Source: Streptomyces thermovulgaris
Lineage (GTDB): Bacteria > Actinomycetota > Actinomycetes > Streptomycetales > Streptomycetaceae
Reading direction: 5' to 3'
Assembly: GCF_002155915.1 (NCBI RefSeq)
Contig: NZ_MUME01000126.1
Span: 156 to 64,155 of the forward strand
Length of the DNA: 64,000 nt
The notes under the pieces are model-generated. The model did not search any database and had not been told where the DNA came from. It saw nothing but the letters and a program-made list of their open reading frames with translations. The translations under genes and the position numbers were made by a program. Shown here piece after piece: positions 38,288 through 46,778 of this stretch (its first letter is position 1; every line of letters starts with the position of its first letter).

Positions 38288-38788
38288 TCAGGCCGGTGTC
38301 GGCCCCCAGCGGTAGGCGTCGACGACCTCGTCGTAGGGGCGCAGTAGTGGCTCCAGCTCCGTCCGCACCAGGTCGGCGTCCTTCGAAGGCAGCGTCAGCG
38401 ATGCCCTGCGCATGCGGACGCTCCAGGTCGCCGGATCGGGAAACACCGACAGCCGCGGCACCAGATCACGCAGGACGAGTCCCTCACGAAACCGTGCCAG
38501 GCCGGACAGCCGGAGCCGACAGCCTTCCGTGAAGGCCCGCTCGCCGAAGACGACCGGCTTCTCCAGGAGCCGTACCGGACTGGCGACCGTGGCCCGGCCG
38601 ATGACACGTCCCAGGTCACGCGTCGGGTTTCGGAAGCATCCCCGCGTGGTGTAGAGGAAGATTTCGTCGCCCTCCTCCAGCGCTCGGGCCGCCCTGGCCC
38701 GTCCTGCCGGGAACGCCATCCGCTGCTCGGTCACCACCCAGCTCAGAGCGGCCCGGTCTCCGATGATCAACAGGTGCGTGGACGGCAT
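38288..38788 (-). CDS. EVE/PUA-like domain protein
   Basis: 166 residues. The start HLLIIGDRAALSWVVTEQRM, with GDEIFLYTTRGCFRNP and GRVIGRATV, resembles the PUA-like EVE and ASCH folds that bind modified bases or RNA. Such domains often occur near modification-dependent restriction genes, and an McrBC island begins 1.2 kb away on the other strand. A GTG at 38797 would add three residues. Neither start has a good ribosome site. Confidence 0.6.
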   Translation of the reverse strand: MPSTHLLIIGDRAALSWVVTEQRMAFPAGRARAARALEEGDEIFLYTTRGCFRNPTRDLGRVIGRATVASPVRLLEKPVVFGERAFTEGCRLRLSGLARFREGLVLRDLVPRLSVFPDPATWSVRMRRASLTLPSKDADLVRTELEPLLRPYDEVVDAYRWGPTPA

Positions 38789-39868
38789 GCCGTTCACGAT
38801 AACCGGGCGAAGTCACCCGGCGCCGCGCTGCTCCCCAGACCGGCTCTCGCCGGCACGGGCAACGCCCGTAGCCCGCGCCCTCCGCACAGAACACCTCTGT
38901 CCTGACTCGAGCGCTTCCAGACCGACGGAGTGCGGTACAGCGCGTTCATCACCTCCAGCAGCAACGCCGCGCCGAGCCGGTGGAGAAGGCGGAGTCACCG
39001 TCTCGTTCTCTGTGCCTGCGGGTAGGAGTTCTTGCTGGTTCATCGTGCCCGTCGGTGGAACCGCCCGCGGACGAACGACCGACCGCTGGATGGCGAACCG
39101 GCCTCATCCGGCATCACGACCGCCATGACGGCCGAGGGGGGCGTGCGCGCAGCAGCGGGGAAGTTCGACCGGACGACCGCCACGGTGTCAGCGCCGTCGG
39201 CATCCATCAGCTCCTCACCTACAGCGCCGGGTACGCATCCGTTGAGGCGTCGAGAACAGTGATCGCCCATCCTCGGCCCGGCGGGCACGGTCGGCGCACC
39301 CTCAGGGTCCGAGGTCCTCAGGGCAGTCCGGGTGTCGTACACGTCCTCGGGATCGACACCCATGCACATCCTGAGCAAGCGACCGAGTGGGCCCGTACCG
39401 CGCTGGTGTGAACCCGTGACGGCCACGACCGGGCAGTGGACCAGTGAGGCCTGCGTCAGAGGTCGGTGGCGTTCCGGCCGCCAAAACGTTCAAAACGGCC
39501 TGGCAGAAGGTCGCGCGACCGGCTCCGGAGCAACGCAGGACTCTCGCTCCGGCCTGAGTCGAAGCCATCGGTCCGCTTCGCGCTGCCGGGCTCATGATCG
39601 GCGACATCGCGCAGGCCGGCACTCCGTGGTGTCCGGCCCGGAACACCCATTCATCGTCGGCTGCCTCACCAATCGTCGGAGCGACCACATGTCAGCACAG
39701 CAACTCCACGAGGTCCGTGAAATGTCCCTTGACGACAGTCATCCTCTTCCACGGCGACAGCGAAAGCGGTGGCGAGACCGTGGCCGGCGTCAGCTGCACG
39801 GTCACCACACCAAGGAGCACCGAAACCAGCACGTACACAAATTCGACCACCAGAGAATCATTAACCTT
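38789..39868. other. 1.1-kb intergenic region, no gene recognised
   Basis: Many short overlapping frames occur on both strands, but none has convincing codon bias, a ribosome site or a familiar sequence. Composition becomes more AT-rich toward 39830-39890, where a promoter for the zinc-hook ATPase lies. The segment may be the border of the defence island. Confidence 0.5.
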
Positions 39869-39899
39869 GTTGACATTGCTAACACTCGAGCGTCATGCT
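39869..39899 (+). promoter_or_regulatory. Promoter of the ATPase-McrBC operon with shared operator
   Basis: GTTGACATTGCTAAC (39869-39883) contains the -35 TTGACA. CATGCT starts exactly 19 nt after TTGAC. Both match the gajAB promoter, including a shared GCTAACAC. Predicted transcription starts near 39906, giving about a 61-nt leader to ATG 39967. Confidence 0.6.
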
Positions 39900-39966
39900 C
39901 AATTCGCAAATGTTCACCCATCTGTCGCACCGGCCTCCCCGGGCGCACCCGGCACATGGACAGAGC

Positions 39967-42420
39967 ATGACGAACCAGCCTTCCGGCGCTCCTGACTCCT
40001 CCTCGGCCACATCTGGCTCCCTGCGCAACCACCTCCTCGAGCGCCTGGAGCGCTCCGGTCTCGCCCCCGAGGTACGGACGCTGCTGCGTGAACTGCTCCC
40101 CAACGAACGCACACAGAGCAGCGGAAAACGAGCCGGCCCCGTCCAACTGCGGTCCATCACCGCAGCCGGCTGGCGCGGTGTCGGGCCACGCACCACGCTC
40201 GAACTGCCGCCAGGTCCCGGACTGGTCGTCGTCGCAGGCCCCAACGGCTCCGGCAAGTCGAGCTTCGCCGAGGCAGCGGAGACCGCGCTGACGGGGGTCA
40301 ACTCCCGATGGAAGGGGCGGCGCGCCCGTGACTGGCAGGCCGGCTGGCGCAACCTGCACAGCCCCGATGTCACACCCGAGGTCTGCGTCGAGCTGTCCGT
40401 CGGCGAGCGCGGGGAGCGCGTCAGCGTGCGGCGGACCTGGTACGGAACCAACGTCGACGAGGCACGGACGCGAGTCCAGGCGGAGGACGGCTCGGAGCGG
40501 AAGCTGGAAGAGGTCATCGACGCCGAGGCGCTGGAACTGACCCGGCCCTTCCTGCCGTACAGCGAACTCGGGGCGATGATCAACGGCACACTCGGCGGAC
40601 TGCATGACGCCTTCTTCAAGCTGCTCGGGCTCGAGCTGCTCGCCGAGTTCGACGCCCGGGTCAAGACTGTCGTGAGCGAGTGCGACCAGGCCGTCAAGGA
40701 AAGTGACGCGCTCACTGCGGAGCTGTTGGAGGAGCTGGCCACGCTCGACGACTCCAGGGCCCGTGAGGCCACGGCGGCGTTGTCAGGGGCCAAGCCCGAC
40801 CTCGCCCGGGTGCGGGCACTGCTGGAGAACCGCACCCCGGCAGCCCAGGGCGAGCTGGCCCGGCTGCGGCAGTACGCAAGCCTGGCCGGCCCCGACCTGA
40901 AGGAGGTCGAAGGAGCCGTCGCCCGGCTGCGGGAGGCCGCCGCCGACGCCGAGGAGGCCCGGCACGGCAGCGCCGAGGACGCCCGCCGTCTGGCCCGGCT
41001 GCTGGAGGCCGCGCTGGATCACCGGCGTCTCTCCCGGAGCACGGACTGTCCGGTCTGCGGCGCGGAGAACCGGCTCGACCGGGCATGGGCCGAACAGGCA
41101 CGGGCCGAGGTGGAGCGGCTGCAGATGGAAGCTGTCGAGGCCGAGGCCGCCCGGAAGGCCGTGACGACCTCGGTGCGGGCCGTCCATGATCTTGTTCAGC
41201 CGGTACCGGTGTGGCTGCGGGGCGAGACGTCGGCACTCGCCTCGGTCTGGCAGGACTGGGTGGTGTGCCGCGACATCACTCATCCCCGAGAACTGGCGGA
41301 CCGTGCCGAGCGTGCCGCGGCCCGGCTGGACGACGCCTGCCGGCAGATGCGGGAGGAAGCCGGCCGGCGACTCGCCGAGCACGACGGTGCGTGGCAGCCG
41401 ATGGCCGTGAGGCTCGCCGAGTGGCTCCGCGTGGCGGAAGCGGCCGAGGCCGCACGCGATCGCCGCGCACATGCGCGGAAAGCCCGTGCCTGGCTGCGGC
41501 CGATCATCGACGAACTGCGCGACGAGCGGCTGCGGCCGTTCGCCGAGCAGTCGCAAGAGGTGTGGCAGAAGTTGTGCGAGCACAGCAGCGTCACGCTCGG
41601 GTCCGTCACGCTCGCGGGCACACCGGGGCGTGGCCGCGTCGAACTGGACGTCTCCGTGGACGACATGTCGGCGCCCGCTTACAGCGTGATGAGCCAGGGC
41701 GAGCTGCACTCTCTCGCACTCTCCCTCTTCCTGCCGCGCGCCACACACGCCGCCAGCCCGTTCGGGTTCCTCGTCATCGACGACCCCGTGCAGTCCATGG
41801 ACCCCGAGAAGGTCGAGGGGTTGGCCCGGGTTCTCGACGCGTGTGCCCGGGACCGGCAGGTCGTCGTGTTCACCCACGACACCCGGCTCCAGCAGGCCAT
41901 CGCACACCTGGGTATCAAGGCGACCGTCCTGCGTGTCAGCCGCCAGACCAACTCGGTGGTAAGGGTGGAGACTTTCACCGATCCGGTGAAACAGGCCCTG
42001 GTGGAGGCCCGGGACATCTCCTGCGATCCCAACCTGCCGCAGGAGGTGGCCGATCATGTGCTGCCCGCCATGTGTCGGGTGGCTGTGGAGGCTGCCTGCC
42101 TGGAGACCGCGCGGCGCAGGCTCCGTGACGAGCAGGGGCTCGGTCTGAAGGACATCGAGGAGCGCATCGCATCCCTGGAGCGCACCAAGCAGTACGTGTC
42201 CCTCGCTCTGCTCGGTGACGACCGGCTGTCCGCGCGGGACGCCGTAGAACGCATCAGTCCGGGCGGCTGGGCGTTGATCGACGCCTTCAACTCCGGCGCG
42301 CATGAGCCACTGTCCACGGTCGACGCCCGCAAGGACCTGGTCGCCCGGACCAAGATCCTCGCGACGGCGATCCGACGAAGCGCCGTCCGTGGTGCGGGAA
42401 GCAGGGGAGGTGCCCGGTGA
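39967..42420 (+). CDS. Rad50/SMC-like ATPase with zinc hook
   Basis: 817 residues. Walker A (GPNGSGKSS) is near residue 91, the ABC signature (MSQGELHSLALSLF) near 573 and Walker B (FLVIDDPVQSMD) near 602, followed by the switch FTHDTRLQQA. Between them is a helical, coiled-coil-rich arm with a CPVC zinc hook near 361, as in Rad50 and RloC. A C-terminal helical domain of about 170 residues follows. No nuclease motif was found. An ATG at 39895 falls in the predicted -10 box, so ATG 39967 is preferred. It is coupled to a small gene by GTGA and precedes McrBC, which suggests a DNA-sensing or loading role in restriction. Confidence 0.82.
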   Translation: MTNQPSGAPDSSSATSGSLRNHLLERLERSGLAPEVRTLLRELLPNERTQSSGKRAGPVQLRSITAAGWRGVGPRTTLELPPGPGLVVVAGPNGSGKSSFAEAAETALTGVNSRWKGRRARDWQAGWRNLHSPDVTPEVCVELSVGERGERVSVRRTWYGTNVDEARTRVQAEDGSERKLEEVIDAEALELTRPFLPYSELGAMINGTLGGLHDAFFKLLGLELLAEFDARVKTVVSECDQAVKESDALTAELLEELATLDDSRAREATAALSGAKPDLARVRALLENRTPAAQGELARLRQYASLAGPDLKEVEGAVARLREAAADAEEARHGSAEDARRLARLLEAALDHRRLSRSTDCPVCGAENRLDRAWAEQARAEVERLQMEAVEAEAARKAVTTSVRAVHDLVQPVPVWLRGETSALASVWQDWVVCRDITHPRELADRAERAAARLDDACRQMREEAGRRLAEHDGAWQPMAVRLAEWLRVAEAAEAARDRRAHARKARAWLRPIIDELRDERLRPFAEQSQEVWQKLCEHSSVTLGSVTLAGTPGRGRVELDVSVDDMSAPAYSVMSQGELHSLALSLFLPRATHAASPFGFLVIDDPVQSMDPEKVEGLARVLDACARDRQVVVFTHDTRLQQAIAHLGIKATVLRVSRQTNSVVRVETFTDPVKQALVEARDISCDPNLPQEVADHVLPAMCRVAVEAACLETARRRLRDEQGLGLKDIEERIASLERTKQYVSLALLGDDRLSARDAVERISPGGWALIDAFNSGAHEPLSTVDARKDLVARTKILATAIRRSAVRGAGSRGGAR

Positions 42421-42824
42421 CCGTGTCCCCGGAGGCCCTCGTCACGGCCGCCGGCCGTCTTCTGCGTCCACCGGCGGGCTCGGTCCACACGCTGGCACCA
42501 GGTCTGCGCGCCCGAGCCTCCGCAATCCTGCTCCGCATGGCACTCGACCAGGCTCTGGACGACTACTGGCGACGGATCACACGGTCCATGACGCGGATCG
42601 GCAAGCACCGGATGCTGTGCCTGGAGTGGTACGCGGGGTCCGACACCGCCCGCAGGTGTCGCACCACCTGGGCGGCGCTCAGTGCGGCGTGTCACTACCG
42701 GACGTACGAACTTCCTCCGACTCCGGCGGAGGTCGGCGCCCGGCTGCTGGAGGTCACCGCCCTTCTGGCGGCCCTGCGCGCCGCTCCGGACACGACTTCG
42801 GCAGCGCGGAGCGCGAAGCCCTGA
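42417..42824 (+). CDS. Small helical protein coupled to the zinc-hook ATPase
   Basis: 135 residues, predicted all-helical. The GTG overlaps the ATPase stop (GTGA) with GGGGAGGTG 5 bp upstream. Features include ARASAILLRMALDQALDDYW, then WAALSAACHYRTYELPPTPAEV. Composition and helix pattern recall HEPN-like proteins of conflict systems, but a clear RxxxxH ribonuclease motif is absent. It probably works directly with the ATPase; whether it is an effector or a regulator is unknown. Confidence 0.6.
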   Translation: MTVSPEALVTAAGRLLRPPAGSVHTLAPGLRARASAILLRMALDQALDDYWRRITRSMTRIGKHRMLCLEWYAGSDTARRCRTTWAALSAACHYRTYELPPTPAEVGARLLEVTALLAALRAAPDTTSAARSAKP

Positions 42825-42886
42825 GCACGCCTGCCCTGCCGACCGGCATTGGGCCACGCCTGCCCTGGCCTGCCCTGCAAGTCCTT

Positions 42887-42906
42887 ATTGTTCTTGATTG
42901 TTCTTG
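42887..42906. repeat. Tandem 10-bp repeat before mcrB
   Basis: ATTGTTCTTG occurs twice in a row in an AT-rich patch of the 118-bp gap before mcrB. It may belong to an internal promoter or operator. Confidence 0.55.
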
Positions 42907-42942
42907 TCGAATGCACTGTGCACGGTGGGGAGAATGATGACG

Positions 42943-44760
42943 ATGGCCGCTGACGGCACGCCGTACCCGGAGTTCCGGCTGCGACTGCCAGGGGGCGGTC
43001 CCGAGGCCCGGGGGCGGTTGCTGACCGAGAAAGGGACGAACGGCAGTCAGAAGTTCGTGGTGTTGGCCGGATCTCCGGGGCGGCCATACGTCGTCCCTTC
43101 GTTCCCTGTCCGCATGCCGGCGGCATACCGGCTGAGGCAGCGCCTGATCGACGAGGGAATCCTCACGGAATCGACGAGATGGCCGGGGTGGCTGGAGACG
43201 ACACAGGACGTCGAGTGCAACTCGCCGTCGGCCGCGGCGGAGATTCTCCTCGGTCGCAGTGCCAATGGATGGCTGGAGTGGAAGACGTCCGACGGTCATC
43301 CGCTGTCCGATTACCTCGACCAGGTGTGGTGGGGTCCCAGCCGGGCGTGGCTCGTGCGCGGTTCCAACGTCTCCGGCCTCGACCTCGTCCAGCGTCTGTG
43401 GTTGCCCGAAGGGCTGGTGACCTTGCAGGCTCGTCACCTGCGGCAGGGCATCGAACAAGGAATCAGCAAGGACAAGCTGCGGACCGCCGTCGAGGAGGAC
43501 TACGCCTCCACTGCCACATACAACCAGAAGGTCCGGCTGGTGGAGGAATTCCATATGTTCCTCTCCCGTATGCGCCCCGGCGACACCATGTGCACCATCT
43601 CGGCCGGCCGGTTGTACGTCGGTGAGATCACGGGAGACGCAGAGCGGTTCGTCTCCGAGGACGGCCGCTCCGACCTGCGTCGGCCGGTGGAGTGGGCGGG
43701 CGACGGTCATCTGTACGAGTCCCTGCCGGAAGCGCTCCAGCAGAAGCTCTCCGCACAGCACGACGTGGTCGATCTGACCGCGGTGAAGGATCTCATCGAC
43801 GGCCTGGGCATGAGCGACGAGGATCTGATCGAGGAGGCCGAAGCCGCCGACCGGGATCCGACCGTGGAGCTTCCCGCGCTCACCGCCCGCCGTGAGCTCG
43901 AGCTGCCGGAACCCACCGAGGATCTCGCCGCGGAGCTGCTCGTGCACGACATCGGCTGGCTGCGCGAGGTGCGCGACCTGCTGTGGGACGAGCGTCAGCT
44001 GGTGTTCTACGGACCGCCCGGCACCGGCAAGACCTACCTCGCCCTCAAGCTCGCCGAGTTTCTCGGTGGCGGGCCCGAGCAGGTCAAGCTGGTGCAGTTC
44101 CATCCGTCCTATTCCTACGAGGACTTCTTCGAGGGGTTCCGGCCCCAGGAGGATCCGGAGACCCGTGAGGTCGCCTTCAGGCTCATCGCCGGCCCTCTGC
44201 GCGAGCTCGCCGATCTCGCGGCTCGTGAGGGCAACCGACACATTCCGCACTTCCTGATCATCGACGAGATCAACCGCGCCAATCTGGCGAAGGTCTTCGG
44301 CGAGCTGTACTTCCTGCTGGAGTACCGCAACAAGTCGGTGCGGCTGACGTACTCGGGCGACGACTTCGCATTGCCGCCGAACCTGTTCGTCATCGGCACG
44401 ATGAACACCGCCGACCGGTCGATCGCACTGGTCGACGCGGCGATGCGGCGGCGGTTCGCGTTCGTGGAGCTGTCACCACGCATCGAGCCGACGCGCGGGC
44501 TGCTGCGACGCTGGCTGGAGCGGGAGGGCAGGAATTCCGAGCCCGCCGATCTGCTGGATGCGCTCAACTCCCGTATCGACGACCCGGACTTCCGCATCGG
44601 GCCCTCGTATCTGATGAAGAAGGGTGTCTACCGGGAAGGCGGCTTGGAGCGGACCTGGCGGACGAAGATCTTGCCGCTGCTGGAGGAACATCACTACGGG
44701 GAGGGCGTGGACATCGAGAAGCGGTACGGGCTGACAGCGCTGCGGGAGTCGCTGGGGTGA
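42943..44760 (+). CDS. mcrB: McrB-type GTPase with N-terminal DUF4357
   Basis: 605 residues. The N-terminal part carries a DUF4357-like module (residues about 60-115, with SPSAAAEILLGRSANGWLEW), which is probably the DNA-recognition arm. The AAA+ motor has Walker A (GPPGTGKT) near 357, Walker B (LIIDEINRANLAKVFGEL) near 439 and the McrB GTPase signature MNTADRS near 487. McrB is the GTP-driven translocase of type IV restriction, which cuts modified DNA. Three in-frame ATGs exist; 42943 is 10 bp after GGGGAG and is preferred over 42934 and 42937. McrC follows with a GTGA overlap. Confidence 0.88.
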   Translation: MAADGTPYPEFRLRLPGGGPEARGRLLTEKGTNGSQKFVVLAGSPGRPYVVPSFPVRMPAAYRLRQRLIDEGILTESTRWPGWLETTQDVECNSPSAAAEILLGRSANGWLEWKTSDGHPLSDYLDQVWWGPSRAWLVRGSNVSGLDLVQRLWLPEGLVTLQARHLRQGIEQGISKDKLRTAVEEDYASTATYNQKVRLVEEFHMFLSRMRPGDTMCTISAGRLYVGEITGDAERFVSEDGRSDLRRPVEWAGDGHLYESLPEALQQKLSAQHDVVDLTAVKDLIDGLGMSDEDLIEEAEAADRDPTVELPALTARRELELPEPTEDLAAELLVHDIGWLREVRDLLWDERQLVFYGPPGTGKTYLALKLAEFLGGGPEQVKLVQFHPSYSYEDFFEGFRPQEDPETREVAFRLIAGPLRELADLAAREGNRHIPHFLIIDEINRANLAKVFGELYFLLEYRNKSVRLTYSGDDFALPPNLFVIGTMNTADRSIALVDAAMRRRFAFVELSPRIEPTRGLLRRWLEREGRNSEPADLLDALNSRIDDPDFRIGPSYLMKKGVYREGGLERTWRTKILPLLEEHHYGEGVDIEKRYGLTALRESLG

Positions 44761-45959
44761 CGCGCATCGTCGAGCTCGTCGAGCACGCGCCCGCCGTCAG
44801 CCTCGCCTTGCCCGACGGTGTCGGCCGGGCACTGGCCGCCGGGGACGTCGTCGAGGCGGCGCCCGACCCGTACGCGGCCGGCCGCTGGTCATTGCGGGCG
44901 GGCAGCAAGGTCGGCGCGGTCACCCTCACCGCACCGGACGTGGACGAGCCGTTCACCGTACGCATCACGCCCAAGGTGCCCATCGCCCGGCTCTTCTTCC
45001 TGCTCGGCCACAGTCTCGATCCCACCGGTGCGTGGCGCGACGGGGAGGTGGACGTGGCCGAACACCGGGATCTGCTGCCCGCTCTCGCCCATGCCGTCGA
45101 GCGGCAGGTCGACCGGGCCCTGCGGCAAGGGCTGCTCCAGGGATACCGGACGGCCGAGGAGAGCGCCCTGGTCGTCCGCGGGCGGATTCGGGAGGCCGAA
45201 CAGATCCGGCGGCGGTTCGGTGCGACACTGCCGGTGGAAGTGGCGTACGACGAGTACACCACCGACATCGCCGAGAACCGCATCCTGCGCACCGCCGTCG
45301 AGCGTCTGCTGCGCCTGCCCGGTGTGCCGCGTGACGTACGGCGCCGGCTGATGCACCAGCGGGCCCGGCTCTCCGATGTCACCCCGGTCGTCCAGGGGCA
45401 GCGGCTGCCGGACTGGCAACCGACCCGGCTCAACTCCCGGTACCACCACGCCCTGCGGCTGGCCCGTGCTGTCCTCGACGGCTCGTCCGCCGAGCACGCA
45501 CCTGGCGGGCTGCGCATCGACGGGTTCCTGTTCGACATGAACAAGCTCTTCGAGGACTTCGTGACCGTCGCCCTGCGCGAGTCCCTGCGCGGTTCGGGTC
45601 ACACGGTCCGACTCCAGGACATGCACCACCTCGACGAGGCCGCCGCTGTCCGCATGCGGCCGGACTTCGTGCTGTATGGACCGAACGGTGCCCCCTGCGC
45701 GGTCGCGGACGCGAAGTACAAGGCGGAGAAGCGGAACGGATATCCGGATGCCGACCTGTACCAGATGCTGGCGTACTGCACCGCTCTCGGCCTGGACGAG
45801 GGACACCTGATCTACGCGAAAGGCAACGCCTCCCACGCCGCCCACCGGGTGCGCCACGCGGGCGTCCTCATCCACCAGCACGCCCTCGACCTGGACCAGG
45901 AACCGGCGAAGCTGCTCGCCGACGTCCAGGAGGTCGCACGGCGGATGAGGAACGGCTGA
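44757..45959 (+). CDS. mcrC: McrC nuclease subunit
   Basis: 400 residues from a GTG that overlaps the mcrB stop. The N-terminal half contains the family segment YRTAEESALVVRGRIREAEQ and DEYTTDIAENRILRTAVERL. The C-terminal PD-(D/E)xK nuclease shows RPDFVLYG near 301 and VADAKYK near 317. McrC stimulates McrB GTP hydrolysis and provides the nuclease. All catalytic residues appear present, so the system is probably active. Confidence 0.9.
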   Translation: MTRIVELVEHAPAVSLALPDGVGRALAAGDVVEAAPDPYAAGRWSLRAGSKVGAVTLTAPDVDEPFTVRITPKVPIARLFFLLGHSLDPTGAWRDGEVDVAEHRDLLPALAHAVERQVDRALRQGLLQGYRTAEESALVVRGRIREAEQIRRRFGATLPVEVAYDEYTTDIAENRILRTAVERLLRLPGVPRDVRRRLMHQRARLSDVTPVVQGQRLPDWQPTRLNSRYHHALRLARAVLDGSSAEHAPGGLRIDGFLFDMNKLFEDFVTVALRESLRGSGHTVRLQDMHHLDEAAAVRMRPDFVLYGPNGAPCAVADAKYKAEKRNGYPDADLYQMLAYCTALGLDEGHLIYAKGNASHAAHRVRHAGVLIHQHALDLDQEPAKLLADVQEVARRMRNG

Positions 45960-45986
45960 CACGGCCCGGGTGCGCTTCCGGCGCGA

Positions 45987-46577
45987 CTACTGCAGCTTCC
46001 ACTCGCCGGTCTGGTCGGCGAACCCGGAGTCCATGGTGAACTGCACGGTGTCGATCTTCGACGCCTCGGGAACCTCGAAGACGATCCAGCCGAGGCCCTT
46101 GGCGCCGGGCTTGAGGGTCAGGCTGGAGGACATCGACGGCCCAGCGGTGATGTCCGCGATGGTGGAGTCGAACTGCTGCCCCTCGCTGTCGGCGATCCGG
46201 GCGCCATTGGACGGGCTGTCGCTGTAAACCGCCTTGCCGGTGTTGACGAGCTTGAACTGCACACCGACGAACCGCTTGCCGGACTCAGGCTCCATGAACT
46301 CGTCGGCCGACTTCGCGGGGTCGGCGACCTTGACGACCGTCACGTCGAGCCGACTGCCGTCCTCCATGCCCTTCAGAGTGAGAGTGTCGCCGACCTTGGC
46401 GACCTCGGGGGCGGAGCTCTTCTCCTTTGTCCCCTTCGTCGCGTCCTTGCCGCTGTCCGCCTCGGCGGCAGCGTTCCCCTTCGGCTTGTCGACAACGGTG
46501 CTGCCGGTGTCGCAGGCGGTGAGGGCGAGCGCACCGATGGCGGCGGCAGCGGCGGCAATTCCGATCCGAGCGTGCAT
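45987..46577 (-). CDS. DUF4352-type lipoprotein
   Basis: 196 residues. The signal peptide MHARIGIAAAAAAIGALAL ends in the lipobox LTAC|DTG. A charged linker to about residue 55 leads to a DUF4352/immunoglobulin-like domain: VGDTLTLKGMEDGSRLDVTV, then KRFVGVQFKLVNTGKAVYSD, then GWIVFEVPEAS. Such proteins are surface-exposed and their function is unknown. It lies inside the defence island, antisense to its neighbours, and has a promoter with the same operator as the defence genes. Confidence 0.85.
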   Translation of the reverse strand: MHARIGIAAAAAAIGALALTACDTGSTVVDKPKGNAAAEADSGKDATKGTKEKSSAPEVAKVGDTLTLKGMEDGSRLDVTVVKVADPAKSADEFMEPESGKRFVGVQFKLVNTGKAVYSDSPSNGARIADSEGQQFDSTIADITAGPSMSSSLTLKPGAKGLGWIVFEVPEASKIDTVQFTMDSGFADQTGEWKLQ

Positions 46578-46650
46578 GGTCCCCCCAAGGACAGTGCTGT
46601 GTTGTTCACGACACCCCCCACAAGCTTCGCAAGCAGGGGATTCACGCGGA

Positions 46651-46681
46651 ACACTAATCTCGATCCGTTAACATCGTCAAC
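46651..46681 (-). promoter_or_regulatory. Promoter of the lipoprotein with shared operator
   Basis: On the minus strand GTTGACGATGTTAAC (46681-46667) is followed by TAGTGT exactly 19 nt after TTGAC, a good -10. This copies the layout at gajAB and at the ATPase-McrBC operon. The palindrome lies between divergent genes and could also control the helicase on the plus strand, for which TATGAT at about 46732-46737 is a possible -10. Confidence 0.6.
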
Positions 46682-46778
46682 GCGTACCCGATTGAGATTT
46701 TGTTGATGCAGGAGCTCGGTAGCGCTCGATGCGTATGATCGGCTCCGGATCGTCCGTCCAGGGTGGGGAGTGGGCCTC

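Noticed and set aside
38789-39868. Several short frames as possible small genes
   Set aside because: None has codon bias, a ribosome site or similarity to a known family; frames on all strands are equally open.
39895-39966. Upstream ATG for the zinc-hook ATPase
   Set aside because: The ATG lies inside the predicted -10 hexamer, and the added residues are unlike the rest of the protein.
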